64,000 nt of DNA from Metamycoplasma salivarium (GTDB taxonomy: Bacteria; Bacillota_I; Bacilli_A; Mycoplasmatales; Metamycoplasmataceae): NCBI RefSeq assembly GCF_900660445.2, contig NZ_LR214938.2, positions 620,001 through 684,000 on the forward strand. Reading direction: 5' to 3'. This document shows positions 11,258 through 22,747 of the stretch, in pieces. Every line of letters starts with the position of its first letter. The stretch's first letter is position 1. The position numbers and the translations under genes were made by a program. The notes under the pieces are model-generated. The model did not search any database. It was not told the origin of the DNA and saw only the letters and a program-made list of their open reading frames with translations.

Positions 11258-13357
11258 ATGTTTTGAGAGCGAATTAAAAATTGATCAAAAAATCATTTCA
11301 CAAAATTTAATGAGCAAGACAAAGTTGAATATGAACGCATTGCTAATGAGATGAATGAGGACTATTGGAATAGAAAAGTTTTACCTGCTATAAAACTGAA
11401 AAACATTTTTATAGATTTTGGTGAAACTTTAGCAGTTGATGATGTTAGTTTTGAAATTCCCGAAGGTAAATTAGTTACTTTATTAGGTCCTTCGGGTTCT
11501 GGCAAAACAACAACTTTAAATGCAATTTCTGGTCTTTTAACAGTTACTAGTGGTAATGTCTATTTTTATGGTAAAGATGTAACTAAGTTATCACCTCAAC
11601 AAAGAAAATTAGGTTTTGTTTTCCAAAACTATGCTTTATATCCTCATATGAGTGTTTATGACAACATAGCATTTCCTCTAAAAAACGATATTAAATGGCA
11701 AGAAAAAGCCATTAGTAAAAGGCTTAATGCAACTAATAACATAAACTATATGTATTTACAAAAAGCAGGTGCAACTAAAGAACAAATTAGAGTTCTTAAA
11801 AACAAATGAATTATTTACAATAAAATTCAATGAGAAGTTGAAACTAGATTTTCAAATTATTTAAATACTTTAAAAGAAGATTTAGAAAAAGCAGAAACTG
11901 TTTATAAAATGGCAAAAGTGCATTATGAAGCTGAAATAGCTTCTATTTCTAAAATTATTTTAAAAGAATTAAATGCTACAAAAAATCATTTAAAGGACAA
12001 ACTTGCTGCTGCTAAATTAGATTATGCATTAAGGCTAAAAGTTAATTTTACAAAAGTAGATCCAAATACAAAAATTTCAGATGCTTATGCAAAATTAAAG
12101 GCAAATAATTTTGAAGCTTTAAAACATCAAGACATTAAAAAACTTGATACATGCAAATTAGGTTTAGAAAAAACAACTGAAGCATATGATTTACTTACAA
12201 GAGAAGATAGAACTGATTTTTCATATACTGAATTAGTAAAATGTGAAAAATTGGAATGCAAACTTAAGAAGATGCAATTATATTACAAATATTTCATCAA
12301 TATTTTAACCATCAAAGAAAAATACACAAAAGAAATTGCTACTGCAAAGAATGCATATAAGCTAGAAAAAGCTAAATTTATCAACAAATTCAAAGATAAT
12401 GATACATTAAAGAGATTAAAAAGAAATGTTTCTGTATTATCAACTTATGCTTACAAAGAATTTAAACAATTAGAACAAGAACTTTTCACACAATTTAATA
12501 TCCCTGAACTAATTAAAAAAGATAAAGAAACTAAATGTGTTGATTTTTCTGATGAAGAACGTAAACAAATTTTGGAATATAGTAAAAACATTATTTCTCT
12601 TAAAAAAGCAATTCATAATGAAGTCTTAGAAGTTGCAAATAAAGTTGAAATTTTGCCAATTTTACAAAAGAAACCAACAAGATTATCAGGCGGTCAACAA
12701 CAACGTGTGGCCATAGCCCGTGCTATTGTTAAAAAACCTAAAATTTTGCTAATGGATGAACCATTATCGAATCTTGATGCCAAATTAAGAATTTCAACTC
12801 GCCAATGAATTAGAGAAATTCAAAAATCATTGGGTATTACTACTGTTTTTGTTACTCACGATCAAGAAGAAGCTATGTCAATAAGTGACATAGTTGTTTG
12901 TATGTCAACTGCAAAAGTTCAACAAATCGGATCTCCATTAGAACTTTATCAAAAACCTGCAAATCAATTTGTTGCACGTTTTTTAGGTATGCCTGAAATG
13001 GGACTTTTACCTGCAACTTATAAGAACAATACTTTAACGGTTTTTGGGCAAAAATTTGCCAATGTAGTTTTAGAAAAGAAAAATGTAGTTGACTTAAATG
13101 TTGGAGTGAGAGCTGAAGATTTTATTATCAAAACAAGTTCACAAAAACATAATTTTTCTGGAGATATTATTGCAGTAGAAAATTTCGGAAAAGAAAGTAA
13201 GTTAATAGTTTCATTAAACAATGATATTAAACTAAATTTTTTAGTAGATAACAAATATTCATTTAGAAATGGTGAAAAAATATACTTCGATTTGCCAATA
13301 GATAGATTACACATTTTTGATGCATTAACTGAAAAAAGGATTGAATATGAACTTTAA
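11258..13357 (+). CDS. ABC transporter ATPase, UgpC/MsmK-like, with ~320-residue insertion
   Basis: 699 residues, about twice the size of a normal UgpC/MalK subunit. Walker [10 protein letters not shown] at residues 77-85, Q-loop [11 protein letters not shown] near 121-131. Then, after AFPLK (about 142), a Lys/Glu-rich helical insertion with predicted coiled coil runs to about 465. It is followed by signature LSGGQQQR (476), Walker [15 protein letters not shown] and H-loop [14 protein letters not shown]-terminal TOBE-like domain (ENFGKES...[10 protein letters not shown]) follows. An enlarged ATPase at this locus also occurs in M. genitalium/M. pneumoniae. The insertion splits the helical subdomain and may contact the membrane or a partner. 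Weak AGG-type ribosome-binding site; overlaps the first permease by 11 nt. Confidence 0.9.
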
Positions 13358-14450
13358 AAATAGTTTTTGATCAAGAATTGCAACGAAATTTCCATGACTT
13401 ACAAAGTTTGCAATTAAAAAGCAATCAGAAAGTAAAGTTGATGGTCTTTCAGAATCTATCGTTGATAAAAGAACACCAGCTTGAAAACCACTGTCTTTAT
13501 TATTACCAACCTTAATAATAATTGCGATGTTTACAATTTTTCCATTAATTTTAAACATTAAAAATGCATTTTGAGTAAAAACTACTGAAATTACCCAAAA
13601 TGGTCAAGTGTCAATCACTAGGTTTTCATTTCAAAACTTTAGTGATTTATTAGAACAACCAATGTTTGCTGTTGCTGTTCGTAACTCATTAATGTACGGG
13701 CTAATAGTCTTGCCATTTGTTATGGCAATATCATTAACAATTTCTTCACTAATAGCAACTTTATATCGCAAAGTAGCTAAAGGATTTTGACAAACAATAT
13801 TCTTCTTACCTTATGTTACAAATGCTGTTGCTATCTCACTTGCATTTATTCAAATATTTAGCCCAAATGGTATGTTCAACTCAATATTTGGATTTAATAC
13901 AGCATGATTAGAAAAAGGTGAAGAAACATCAATGGCACCTTTATTGCCTATGATTATTCAAGGTATTTGACAAGGATTAGCGTTTAATATTTTGATTTTT
14001 ACAACAGCAATGTTATCTGTTGATAAAAACCTTTACAAATCAGCATCAATTGATGGCGTTGGACCTATAAAACAATTCTTTACCATTACATTACCATCAA
14101 TTAAATCAACTACAACATTCTTAATTACTATGGGAATTATTGGTGGAATTAAAGTGTTCCCATTAGCATTATTTAATAACAAACCTGATGATGCAATTAA
14201 AAATGGTGCTGCATCATTAATGTTATTAGTATATCGTGCAACACAAAGTGGAGATTATCCAGCAGCTGGTGCCGCGGCAATTACCTTATTTATTATTGGA
14301 ATTATCTTTTCAACAATTATCCGTGGTGGTTTTTCAACAATAATGAAAGCATCTTATAACTTAGGAGAAAGTAATGTTTGGAATAAAATTAAAGATTCAG
14401 AAGTGATTATCGAATATCAAGCTAAGAAAAAACAAAGAGCGTACAGCTAA
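13347..14450 (+). CDS. ABC transporter permease, UgpA-like
   Basis: 367 residues with about six membrane helices, read through several TGA Trp codons. The EAA loop region is visible as YKSASIDGVGPIKQFFTITLPSIKST, the site that docks the ATPase. A long cytoplasmic N-terminus (about 50 residues) precedes the first helix. The ATG overlaps the ATPase gene by 11 nt. The 3' end overlaps the next permease by 77 nt. Partner of the UgpE-like protein; together they form the channel of the nuclease-linked importer. Confidence 0.88.
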
Positions 14451-15357
14451 TCAAGTTCGTGACACTTCATTTTTCAAAGCTTTCATAACATTATTTGCAA
14501 AAATATTGTTGCTTTCATTTTTTGGTTTAATTATTTTATTACCATTCTTCTTCATGATTTTTGTTGCAATGATGCCAGATATTCAATCTGATGCATTAAA
14601 GCAAAACTTTTCATTTTTTCCAAAATCATGACACCCAGAAAATTTTGCTGAAGCAATTAGGTCAAGTAAAAGTTCATATTGAGTTGCATTAGGTTTAACT
14701 TTAGCCAATGTCTTATTCTCAATTGTTTTAAAAATCTTTATTACAATGTTTGCAGGTTATGCTTTTTCACTTAAAAATTGAAGAGGAAAAAACATTGTTT
14801 GAGCGTTATTTATTTCACTTTTAATCTTGCCTGAAGTTGCATTATTATCAGGACAATATTACTTAGTTGTTAGATTTAATGAATGAATGCCAGGTATTAA
14901 AGATAACTTCTTTGGAATGGTATTTTTAGTTGCTATTCCATTCGTTGCTTCAATTTTCAATGCATTGATGTTTAGAAATGCATTTGAAGCAATTCCTGGA
15001 AGAATTAAAGAAGTTGCAATGGTTGACGGTGCAGTTGGCTGGAGATATTTATTTAAAATTGCAATTCCTATGGTAGTACCTACTATCTTAACAGTTGTAA
15101 TTTTGACTGCTTTAGCTTCATGAAACTCATATTTATGACCATCGTTAATTTCTGGTGGAGAAGTTAAATATAAGATTATGTCAGTTTGACTATTTGAAGT
15201 TGGACGAAAAATTATTGGTACTGAAGAAAGAGTTCAATCAAATATTAAAATGGCCGGTTCTATTATTGCTATTTTGCCTATGTTCATATTCTACTTTATC
15301 TTTAGAAAGAAGATTATGGGTTCTATTTCTCGTCAAGGTAGCACAATTAAAGGATAG
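14374..15357 (+). CDS. ABC transporter permease, UgpE-like
   Basis: 327 residues, about six membrane helices. EAA loop: RIKEVAMVDGAVGWRYLFKIAIPM. The start was placed at ATG 14374 because TAGGAG lies 8 nt upstream and the frame is open from there through KVRDT-like basic sequence; this makes it overlap the previous permease gene by 77 nt in the +1 frame. A later start inside the overlap has no ATG before residue 56. Second permease of the nuclease-linked importer. Confidence 0.85.
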
Positions 15358-15365
15358 GAGTGTAG

Positions 15366-15644
15366 ATGAAAAAACTTAATTTAAAATCAAAAATTATTAT
15401 TTGAGTATTCTTATTACTTCTTGCACTTAGTTTGTTAATAGTATGTTCGATTATTATTTCAAATAGTCAATATATTATTAAATTAAACAATTATGTAAAA
15501 TTAGAACCTACTATTTTTGTAAAGGCAAAAGCTGAAATTGCACTTTCTATTGGGCTTATATTCTTTTCATTAATTATTATTGGAATGGGATCGTACATTG
15601 TTTATGCAGGCATTAAAAGTTGAAATTATAGGGCAACAATATAA
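15366..15644 (+). CDS. Small two-helix membrane protein
   Basis: 92 residues with two hydrophobic helices (IIIWVFLLLLALSLLIVCSIII and IGLIFFSLIIIGMGSYIVYAGI are the cores, broken by a short polar loop). GGAG precedes the ATG by about 6 nt. It sits between the second permease and a lipoprotein with gaps of 8 and 11 nt, so it belongs to the same operon. No family recognised; an accessory subunit of the importer is possible but unproven. Confidence 0.65.
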
Positions 15645-15655
15645 AGGAGAAAAAT

Positions 15656-16972
15656 ATGATTAAAAAACATTTTATTAAATTACTTATTCCTTTCTCGCTT
15701 GTAGCCTCTAGCCCTATTGCAATGATAGCTTGCAATATTACATTAGACCCTTCCATTAAAGAAATAGAAAAACATTTAAAGAACCATAAATTTAGAACAA
15801 TAGAAAAATTTATCAAAGATAAAAATCAAAATCCAGCAATTGAGGATCAAATTAGAAACTCACAACTAGCTGATTTTATTGCATATAGAGTTAAATTTGG
15901 ATTTTATCCAACAAATTTATCTAATGATTTAATTAAAGAAAGTTTAAATGCATCAAAAGACTATTCAAAACCTTTAACAAACAATGAACTTAGGGACTTA
16001 TTTGACTATTATTTTAAAAACACTTCGTTAGGTTACACTTTTTATAAAGGAAACTTACTTCAATTCGAAAACAACGAATTTAAAAATTTAAAAACTTATG
16101 CTAGTGAAACTACATTACCTAAAATTGATAAATATTATTTCAATGAATTTCAAAAAATTCAAAATACTAATTTTCATAAAGCATATACAGAATTAATTTA
16201 TAAGTTTTTAAAATTTAATGTTAATTTCAAAAACACCTCTATCGATGCAGGGACTGGCTATGTCGAATCTGTTTATGCATTTCCATTATTAGGTCCTTTA
16301 AGAAATGTTGACAAAGACTTGTCAGTTACTCCTTCTAAAAAAGAACTTAAGCAAATTACAAAGCACTCATTATTCAAAAGTCCAATTATAAATAATGATG
16401 CATTGGTTAATGAATATATTAAAGACCCTGAAGCTTTCTTAAATAAATATAAAAATCTTTTAACTACGAAAGACTATTTATTAAAAGAACTTAAATTTCC
16501 TAACAATAATTCAACAAAAGAGTTAATTGAATCAATTGATGAAATTAAAGATCAAATTATTGATGAAGGTCATGGGGCAACTGACGAAGCTATTTTTCAA
16601 GCATTTACCGCAATGTTAGAATATATTGGTTACAAAGATTTACAACTTGTGGCTGCTTATGACAATGTTGCTAAAAAAATGGTTTATTATTTAGAAAAGA
16701 AAATTGGTGGCAAATGATATATCTTTGATTTACAAAAGGATTTTAACCAAATCAAAGATAATCTTAACAATTGAGCCAACTACAACTTAGAACCCTTAGA
16801 ACAAAAACCTTCAAATTGAATTTTTGAATTTAAAAATCAAGATAACACAGAAATTACACAGACTGATGTTGAAGACAAAATTTTATTAAAAGAAAAAAAA
16901 TATCCACGTGGTGATTATGCTAATGTGACTCATTTGCTAAAAGAAATGAATCGCATTAAAAACGTGAATTAA
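15656..16972 (+). CDS. Lipoprotein at end of the ABC/nuclease operon
   Basis: 438 residues. Signal with lipobox IAMIAC (Cys about 25); AAGGAG 8 nt before the ATG. The mature protein is hydrophilic and helical, and the C-terminal region WYIFDLQKDFNQIKDNLNNW is Trp-rich with TGA codons. It closes an operon of SBP, nuclease, ATPase, two permeases and a small membrane protein, and a strong terminator follows. Probably a surface accessory of that system. Family not recognised. Confidence 0.65.
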
Positions 16973-16977
16973 TTTTG

Positions 16978-16999
16978 AATGAGCACATTGCTCATTTTT
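16978..16999 (+). terminator. Operon terminator
   Basis: Perfect 8-bp stem AATGAGCA/TGCTCATT with a CAT loop and a T tail; ends the nuclease/ABC operon. Confidence 0.82.
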
Positions 17000-17031
17000 A
17001 ATTATTTACGGTCTTTTAAATAACAATAAAG

Positions 17032-17037
17032 TATAAT
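17032..17037 (+). promoter_or_regulatory. -10 box of gap promoter
   Basis: TATAAT located 52 nt before the gap ATG; AAGGAG (17074-17079) provides the ribosome-binding site. No clear -35 box seen. Confidence 0.55.
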
Positions 17038-17089
17038 TTAATAACTTAAAAATATGAGATTTTAATTTAATTTAAGGAGAATAATAATT

Positions 17090-18091
<1,002 letters not shown>

Positions 18092-18121
18092 AAATTCAAT
18101 CAAAACATTTTACAAAAATAG

Positions 18122-18127
18122 TAAAAT
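18122..18127 (+). promoter_or_regulatory. Possible -10 box (TAAAAT) of the 18.1-kb RNA candidate
   Basis: TAAAAT preceded by AG, 31 nt past the gap stop and 6 nt before the structured segment at 18133. No good -35 box. Supports, weakly, independent transcription of the downstream RNA. Confidence 0.3.
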
Positions 18128-18132
18128 TTTAA

Positions 18133-18266
18133 ATGTCTAGAACAAATTAGACGTAGTAATGTTAGAGAATAAAGAGTATAAAAACATCATATATTTATAT
18201 ATATGAAGTAGAAAAAATATTTATACATTCTTGCAATAGCAACTAGTTTTGTTATTGCATTTTTTA
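18133..18266 (+). ncRNA. Structured small RNA or terminator-bearing leader (candidate)
   Basis: About 134 nt without an open frame but with ordered secondary structure. Hairpin 1: 7 bp, 18133-18139 with 18148-18154 (core GTCTA/TAGAC). Long-range helix: GTATAAA (18176-18182) with TTTATAC (18220-18226), enclosing hairpin CATATAT/ATATATG (18188-18205). Terminator: 11-bp stem TGCAATAGCAA/TTGTTATTGCA (18232-18259) plus six T or more. It could be an independent small RNA started from TAAAAT at 18122, or the regulated leader of the lipoprotein gene that begins 53 nt later without an obvious promoter of its own. Not matched by me to any known RNA family. Confidence 0.45.
18232..18266 (+). terminator. 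Terminator of gap/RNA candidate
   Basis: 11-bp stem (one G-U) with a 6-nt loop and a T-run. The nearest upstream gene stop is 140 nt away, unusually far for a simple 3' terminator. Confidence 0.75.
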
Positions 18267-18318
18267 TTCTTTTTTTAAATAAATTTATTAATTAAAGTCT
18301 GTTGAAGGGAATATACAA

Positions 18319-20241
18319 ATGAAAAAAAGAAGTTTTTTAATGGTTGGTGCTAGCTTTTTAACGATTGCTGCAACAGCTGCAACTGTTGTTTCTTGTGGAA
18401 GGTTAACAAAAGAACAAGTTGACAAGCAAACAACTGTTGAACTTACAAATAAAGATGAAATCTTTAAACCTACTGTTGATAATATTAAATCAAGGTTGAA
18501 AATTACAGCTTCTCCAAAAAACTGAGAAGTAACAATTGAAAAAGTTGAATATGAATCTGGAGTTGCTAAAGTAACATTAAAAGCAACAGATAAAAAAGTA
18601 ACTTATACACTTGTAAAACAAATAAGTTTAAATTCAGTTTATGACAAATTTTTAGAAATCACAATTAAAAATAAAACTGCAGAAGTTGTTAAACCTGAAA
18701 ATTACAAAGACTATTTTACCGATGATTTTACTTTTGATAGTATTACTACTCAAAGCACAGATGCTAATTATCAATATGAATTAGATGAATTTAATACAAA
18801 TACTGAAAAAGGTGAATTAGTATTGTCAATTATTTTAAAAGATAAAGATGGCAATGAAATTGCTAAATTCCAAAAAACTATTTCAGGATTTAAATCAAAA
18901 TTACCAGAAGATGAAAATGATGCTAATATTACCATTAAAAATTTAGCTGCAAATCAATACATCACAAAAAATGCTGGTGATATTAAAGAAGAAGATATTC
19001 AATTTAATAGTAAATCAGACAAATATAAATATGAAATTGTTGGTATTGAAGCTAATGATGCAGAAGGTAAATTAACCATCAACTACAAACAATATGAAAA
19101 GGGTGGTCTTTTTATAGCTCAACATCAAAAGGTATTAGAAGGTTTTGCAAAAATTACTGCTGCTGATTTAACTGACCCAGAAGAACGTTTTGAATCTGGA
19201 AATCCTCAAGAATTTATTGATAAAGCTGATTATGGTAACTACCAAGCATCAGATATTATTAAGAAAAATTATCAAATAAAAAGTAAATCAGGCAAATATC
19301 AATACATGGTTGTTAACACACCTGTTGCAGATGATTTAGATGGTACTGTAACATTTAAATTGAAATGAGCAATTAGAAATGGTGTATATAGCAATAACAC
19401 TATCGACTATGTAGTATCAGGATTTAAACACCAAGTATTTCCATTTGCTTACAAAATTATTGATCCAAAAGATAGTTCAAAAGAAGTTAAACCAGAAGAT
19501 TATGGTAAATACTATGCAAATGAATTTAGCACTGGCAAGATAAAAGCAGAAAATCAAACAAACACAGAAAATTACTACTACAAAATTGATCGTGTTAATA
19601 TTGATCCTATGAGAGGGCAAATTACATTAGATGTTAATTTATATAAAAATGATGATTGACATAAAATTAAATCTTTCAAAACAGTAATTGCTGGATTTAA
19701 AAAATTATTACCTGTTAATAAAGATGACCTTGATTTATCAATTAAAGATTTAGCAAAAGAACAATACAACACTAAACATGCAAGTGATGTTAAAAAAGAA
19801 GATCTTTTGTTAAATAGCAAGAGTTCTAGCTACAAATATTCTGTTGTATCAGTTCAAGCAGATGATAGCAAAGGTACACTTACCGCATATGTTGATCAAT
19901 TAATGCTTGATGGTAAAAAGATAGTTAATTTCTTAATTAAAGTTGAAGGATTTAAGAAAATTACTGAAGCTGATAAAACTGACCCTAAATTAGTTATTGA
20001 AGGTTTAGATGAATCTCAATATGGAACAGTTACTGCTGAAGAAGCAAATGCAAAAGTATGAAGATTACAAAGTAAATCTAATAAATTTGATTATCGTGAA
20101 AAACTATTTGGTGACCCCGAAAGAGTAGTTGATAAAGCAAATGGTACAATTACTTTTAAACTATACTGAAAAGTTAAAGGTGCTATAAGTTGATCAACTG
20201 AACCATTTGAATGAACAATCTCAGGATTTAAAAAAGCTTAA
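18319..20241 (+). CDS. Surface lipoprotein with repeated ~95-residue domains
   Basis: 640 residues. Lipobox ATVVSC (Cys about 26). The mature part is made of about six related units, each ending near [IV][SA]GFK (FQKTISGFKSKL, VLEGFAKI, YVVSGFKHQ, TVIAGFKKLL, KVEGFKKI, WTISGFKKA) with a Tyr/Lys-rich start, as in the mycoplasma 'lipoprotein-associated' domain (PF04200-like). Such proteins are surface exposed; binding partner unknown. GAAGGGA ribosome-binding site at about 18305. No promoter is evident between the preceding terminator (18266) and the ATG. A 10-bp terminator follows. Confidence 0.8.
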
Positions 20242-20257
20242 TTAAATCAAATTTTAG

Positions 20258-20284
20258 AATGTGGGAGCAAACTCCTACATTTTT
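20258..20284 (+). terminator. Terminator after repeat lipoprotein
   Basis: 10-bp stem AATGTGGGAG/CTCCTACATT (one G-U) with a CAAA loop and a T tail. Confidence 0.82.
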
Positions 20285-20352
20285 ATACTTCGCAATGATA
20301 AAATAAAAGTATAGGTAGTTAAAAAACTATCTATAGAAATAAGGAGAAATTT

Positions 20353-21141
20353 TTGAAACCTGTTTATAAAAGATTTATTGTTAGAAGGCCAAGCCATTCA
20401 TTAATTGATGGGATTACTGGAAACCCACAACTTGGCAAACCTAATTATGAAAATGCTATGAAGCAATTTGATGAATATATCAAAGCAATCAAAAGCGTTG
20501 ATATTGAAGTTATTGAACTTGAAGCATCTGAGCCTTACCCAGATTCATGCTTTGTAGAAGATCCTGTTGTTATTATTCCAAATGAAATTGCAATTATTAC
20601 AAATCCAGGAGCCGCTTCAAGAAATGGCGAAAAAGATTTAATTTTACCTACAATCAAAAAATATTTTTCAGAAGATAAAATTAAATATATTAAAGCACCT
20701 GGATATATGGATGGTGGCGATGTGTTACCAATTGGAAACACATATTACATTGGATTAAGCCATAGAACAAATAAAGAAGCAATCAAACAATTTGAAGAAT
20801 TTGTTAAACCATTAGGCAAAAAAGTTATTGCAATTCCTGTAACACAATTTTTGCATCTGAAAACTGGAACAACTTATATTGAAGATAATAATTTACTTGT
20901 AACTGGTGAATTTGAACATACAAAAGAATTTCAATCATTTAATTTAATTAAAGTTCCAAGCGAAGAAGATTATGCAGTTAATGTAATTTACATTAATGGA
21001 AATATCATAATGCCAGCCGGATATCCAAAAACCAAAGCAATGCTTGAAAAATTAAAAGGCCACAAAAAGCTTATTGAAGTTGATACATCAGAATACAAAA
21101 AAATTGATGGTGGGTTAACTTGCTTATCAGTTAGATTCTAA
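20353..21141 (+). CDS. Dimethylarginine dimethylaminohydrolase-like amidinohydrolase
   Basis: 262 residues, beginning with TTG; AAGGAG (20341-20346) 6 nt upstream decides this start, and no ATG fits before residue 35. Residues RRPSHSLIDGIT, YPDSCFVEDP, ITNPGAASRNGE and MDGGDVLPIG, catalytic His in FLHLKTGTTY and catalytic Cys in DGGLTCLSVRF match DDAH rather than arginine deiminase (which is about 400 residues). DDAH hydrolyses Nω-methylated arginines to citrulline and methylamines. In a mycoplasma this could supply citrulline or remove the host nitric-oxide-synthase inhibitor ADMA (inference). Monocistronic; convergent with ksgA across a long terminator hairpin. Confidence 0.85.
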   Translation: MKPVYKRFIVRRPSHSLIDGITGNPQLGKPNYENAMKQFDEYIKAIKSVDIEVIELEASEPYPDSCFVEDPVVIIPNEIAIITNPGAASRNGEKDLILPTIKKYFSEDKIKYIKAPGYMDGGDVLPIGNTYYIGLSHRTNKEAIKQFEEFVKPLGKKVIAIPVTQFLHLKTGTTYIEDNNLLVTGEFEHTKEFQSFNLIKVPSEEDYAVNVIYINGNIIMPAGYPKTKAMLEKLKGHKKLIEVDTSEYKKIDGGLTCLSVRF

Positions 21142-21160
21142 CTTAAATTTTTAAAATAAA

Positions 21161-21220
21161 AATACCTTATTTATAAGAAATTTCAAATTTTGAAAAAAAT
21201 CTTGTAATAAGATATTTTTT
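21161..21220. terminator. Long bidirectional terminator between DDAH gene and ksgA
   Basis: Extended imperfect hairpin: AATA-CTTATT-ATAAG (21161-21177) pairs with CTTGT-AATAAG-TATT (21201-21216), with an inner TTTCAA/TTGAAA stem. T-run on the plus strand after 21215. Confidence 0.6.
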
Positions 21221-21986
21221 AATTATTCAATATAAAAAACAATTGCTTAATTTGTTCAATTGTTAATTGTTCAGTTCTGATGTTAAATTTAAATTTTAGA
21301 GAACTAAAAACATCATTAATTTTATCCATAGAATATTTAGTTTTTAAATTATTAACTAGTGTTTTACGTTTAAATTGAAAAATTAATTTAACAAATTCTA
21401 AATAAAAATTTAGAGGAATGTCAATTTCTTTATTAAATACAATTTTTACAACAGCTGAGTTAACTTTTGGTTGTGGATTAAATTTATTCTTTGAAACAGA
21501 TATTTCTTTTGTACAAGTTGCGATTGTTTGCAAAACAACAGACAATTTTCCATACTCTTTTGAATTAGACAAAGCAACTATTCGGTTAGCCACTTCATCT
21601 TGAACCATCAAAATTGAAGTGTCTATAAAGGTATAATTTTCAATTAACTTGAAAAGAATTTCAGTCGTAATGTTATAAGGTATGTTTCCTATAATAATTT
21701 GATTTTTGCTTTCATTTAATGAGGCATTTAAAAAATCTTCATTAATAATCTCTAAATTATTTGCTTTTAAGTTTTGATTTAATAATTTAAAAAGATCATT
21801 ATCAATCTCAAAAGCTTTTACAAATTTGGCTTTTTTTATTAAAAATTTAGTTAATGCCCCTTGCCCTGGACCTATTTCAATAACATTTTTATTGTTTAAA
21901 TCAATTAAATTAACTATTTGAAAACAAATCTGTTCATCAATTAAAAAATTTTGACCAAACCATTTTTTTGCAATCACTTTATTCAT
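21219..21986 (-). CDS. ksgA: 16S rRNA dimethyladenosine transferase
   Basis: 255 residues. KsgA/RsmA dimethylates two adenines in helix 45 of 16S rRNA. Start KKWFGQNFLIDE, SAM motif VIEIGPGQGALTKFL, motif NIPYNITTEIL (family NLPYN), and the C-terminal Lys-rich FQFKRKTLVNNLK are diagnostic. Start ATG overlaps the tatD stop by one base (TAATG), giving translational coupling. Last gene of a leftward run that begins upstream at mtn. Confidence 0.96.
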   Translation of the reverse strand: MNKVIAKKWFGQNFLIDEQICFQIVNLIDLNNKNVIEIGPGQGALTKFLIKKAKFVKAFEIDNDLFKLLNQNLKANNLEIINEDFLNASLNESKNQIIIGNIPYNITTEILFKLIENYTFIDTSILMVQDEVANRIVALSNSKEYGKLSVVLQTIATCTKEISVSKNKFNPQPKVNSAVVKIVFNKEIDIPLNFYLEFVKLIFQFKRKTLVNNLKTKYSMDKINDVFSSLKFKFNIRTEQLTIEQIKQLFFILNN

Positions 21987-22747
21987 TAAACACCAAACAC
22001 TTTTTTAACATTTACCTTAATTTGATTAACTAATTCTTGTTCAGATATATTTTTTAGTTTTGCAATATATTGATAAGTATATGAAACATATGGACTAATA
22101 TTATCAGAGCCTCTCATAGGAACTGGTGCTAAATATGGTGTATCTGTTTCACAAAATATATGATCAATTGGAATAATTTTGACAGCATTTTGCAAAGACT
22201 TTGCATTTTTAAATGTCACAACTCCTGATATTGAATAATAGAAATTTGGATGTTTTAAACATTTTTCAGTAAAAGCAACATCACCACTATATGAATGAAA
22301 TACAAATTTCATATCATTATATTTTTCGTTGCTAATAATTTCATATGCATCTTCTAAAGCATCACGAATATGCATAACTACTGGAATGTTATATTTTCTT
22401 GCAACCTCAATTTGTGAAATAAAACCTTCTTTTTGAATTTCTTTTGAAGGAGAATCATCATAATGATAATCTAAACCAACTTCGCCAATTCCAATTACAT
22501 CCTTAGTAATAATAGATGCTAAAAATTTGCCATCTTTCTTGCCTTTCGACAAAGTTGGATGAATTCCAATTACGGGAAATAAATAGTTTTCTTTTTCACA
22601 TAAATCTAAAAGCTCAATGCAATCTTCTTTTGAAGTTCCATTAACAAACAAATATTGCATATTCATTTCTTTTCATTTTTTAACTTCTTCATGAGGATCA
22701 TCATAATATTCTTTGAAAGGGTGAGTATGAATATCAATATATTCCAT
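21986..22747 (-). CDS. tatD: TatD-family metal-dependent DNase
   Basis: 253 residues. Begins MEYIDIHTHPF (metal-binding HxH), then IGIGEVGLDYHYDDS (Glu ligand), VVMHIRDA, FVFHSYSG and FCETDTPYLAP, the full TatD set. Start at 22747 extends the frame through a TGA Trp (VKKWKEM) and is preceded by AAGGAGGT. Its ATG overlaps the mtn stop by one base. TatD proteins are exonucleases acting on damaged DNA or 3' ends. Confidence 0.95.

Noticed and set aside
7705-16972. Calling the ABC operon a glycerol-phosphate or maltose importer
   Set aside because: ATPase and permeases belong to that broad family, but linkage to a surface nuclease makes the substrate doubtful, so no sugar name is used.
18133-18266. 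Similarity of the structured RNA to mycoplasma MCS4 (U6-like) RNA
   Set aside because: I could not find a convincing stretch of shared sequence by eye; kept only as an unnamed RNA candidate.
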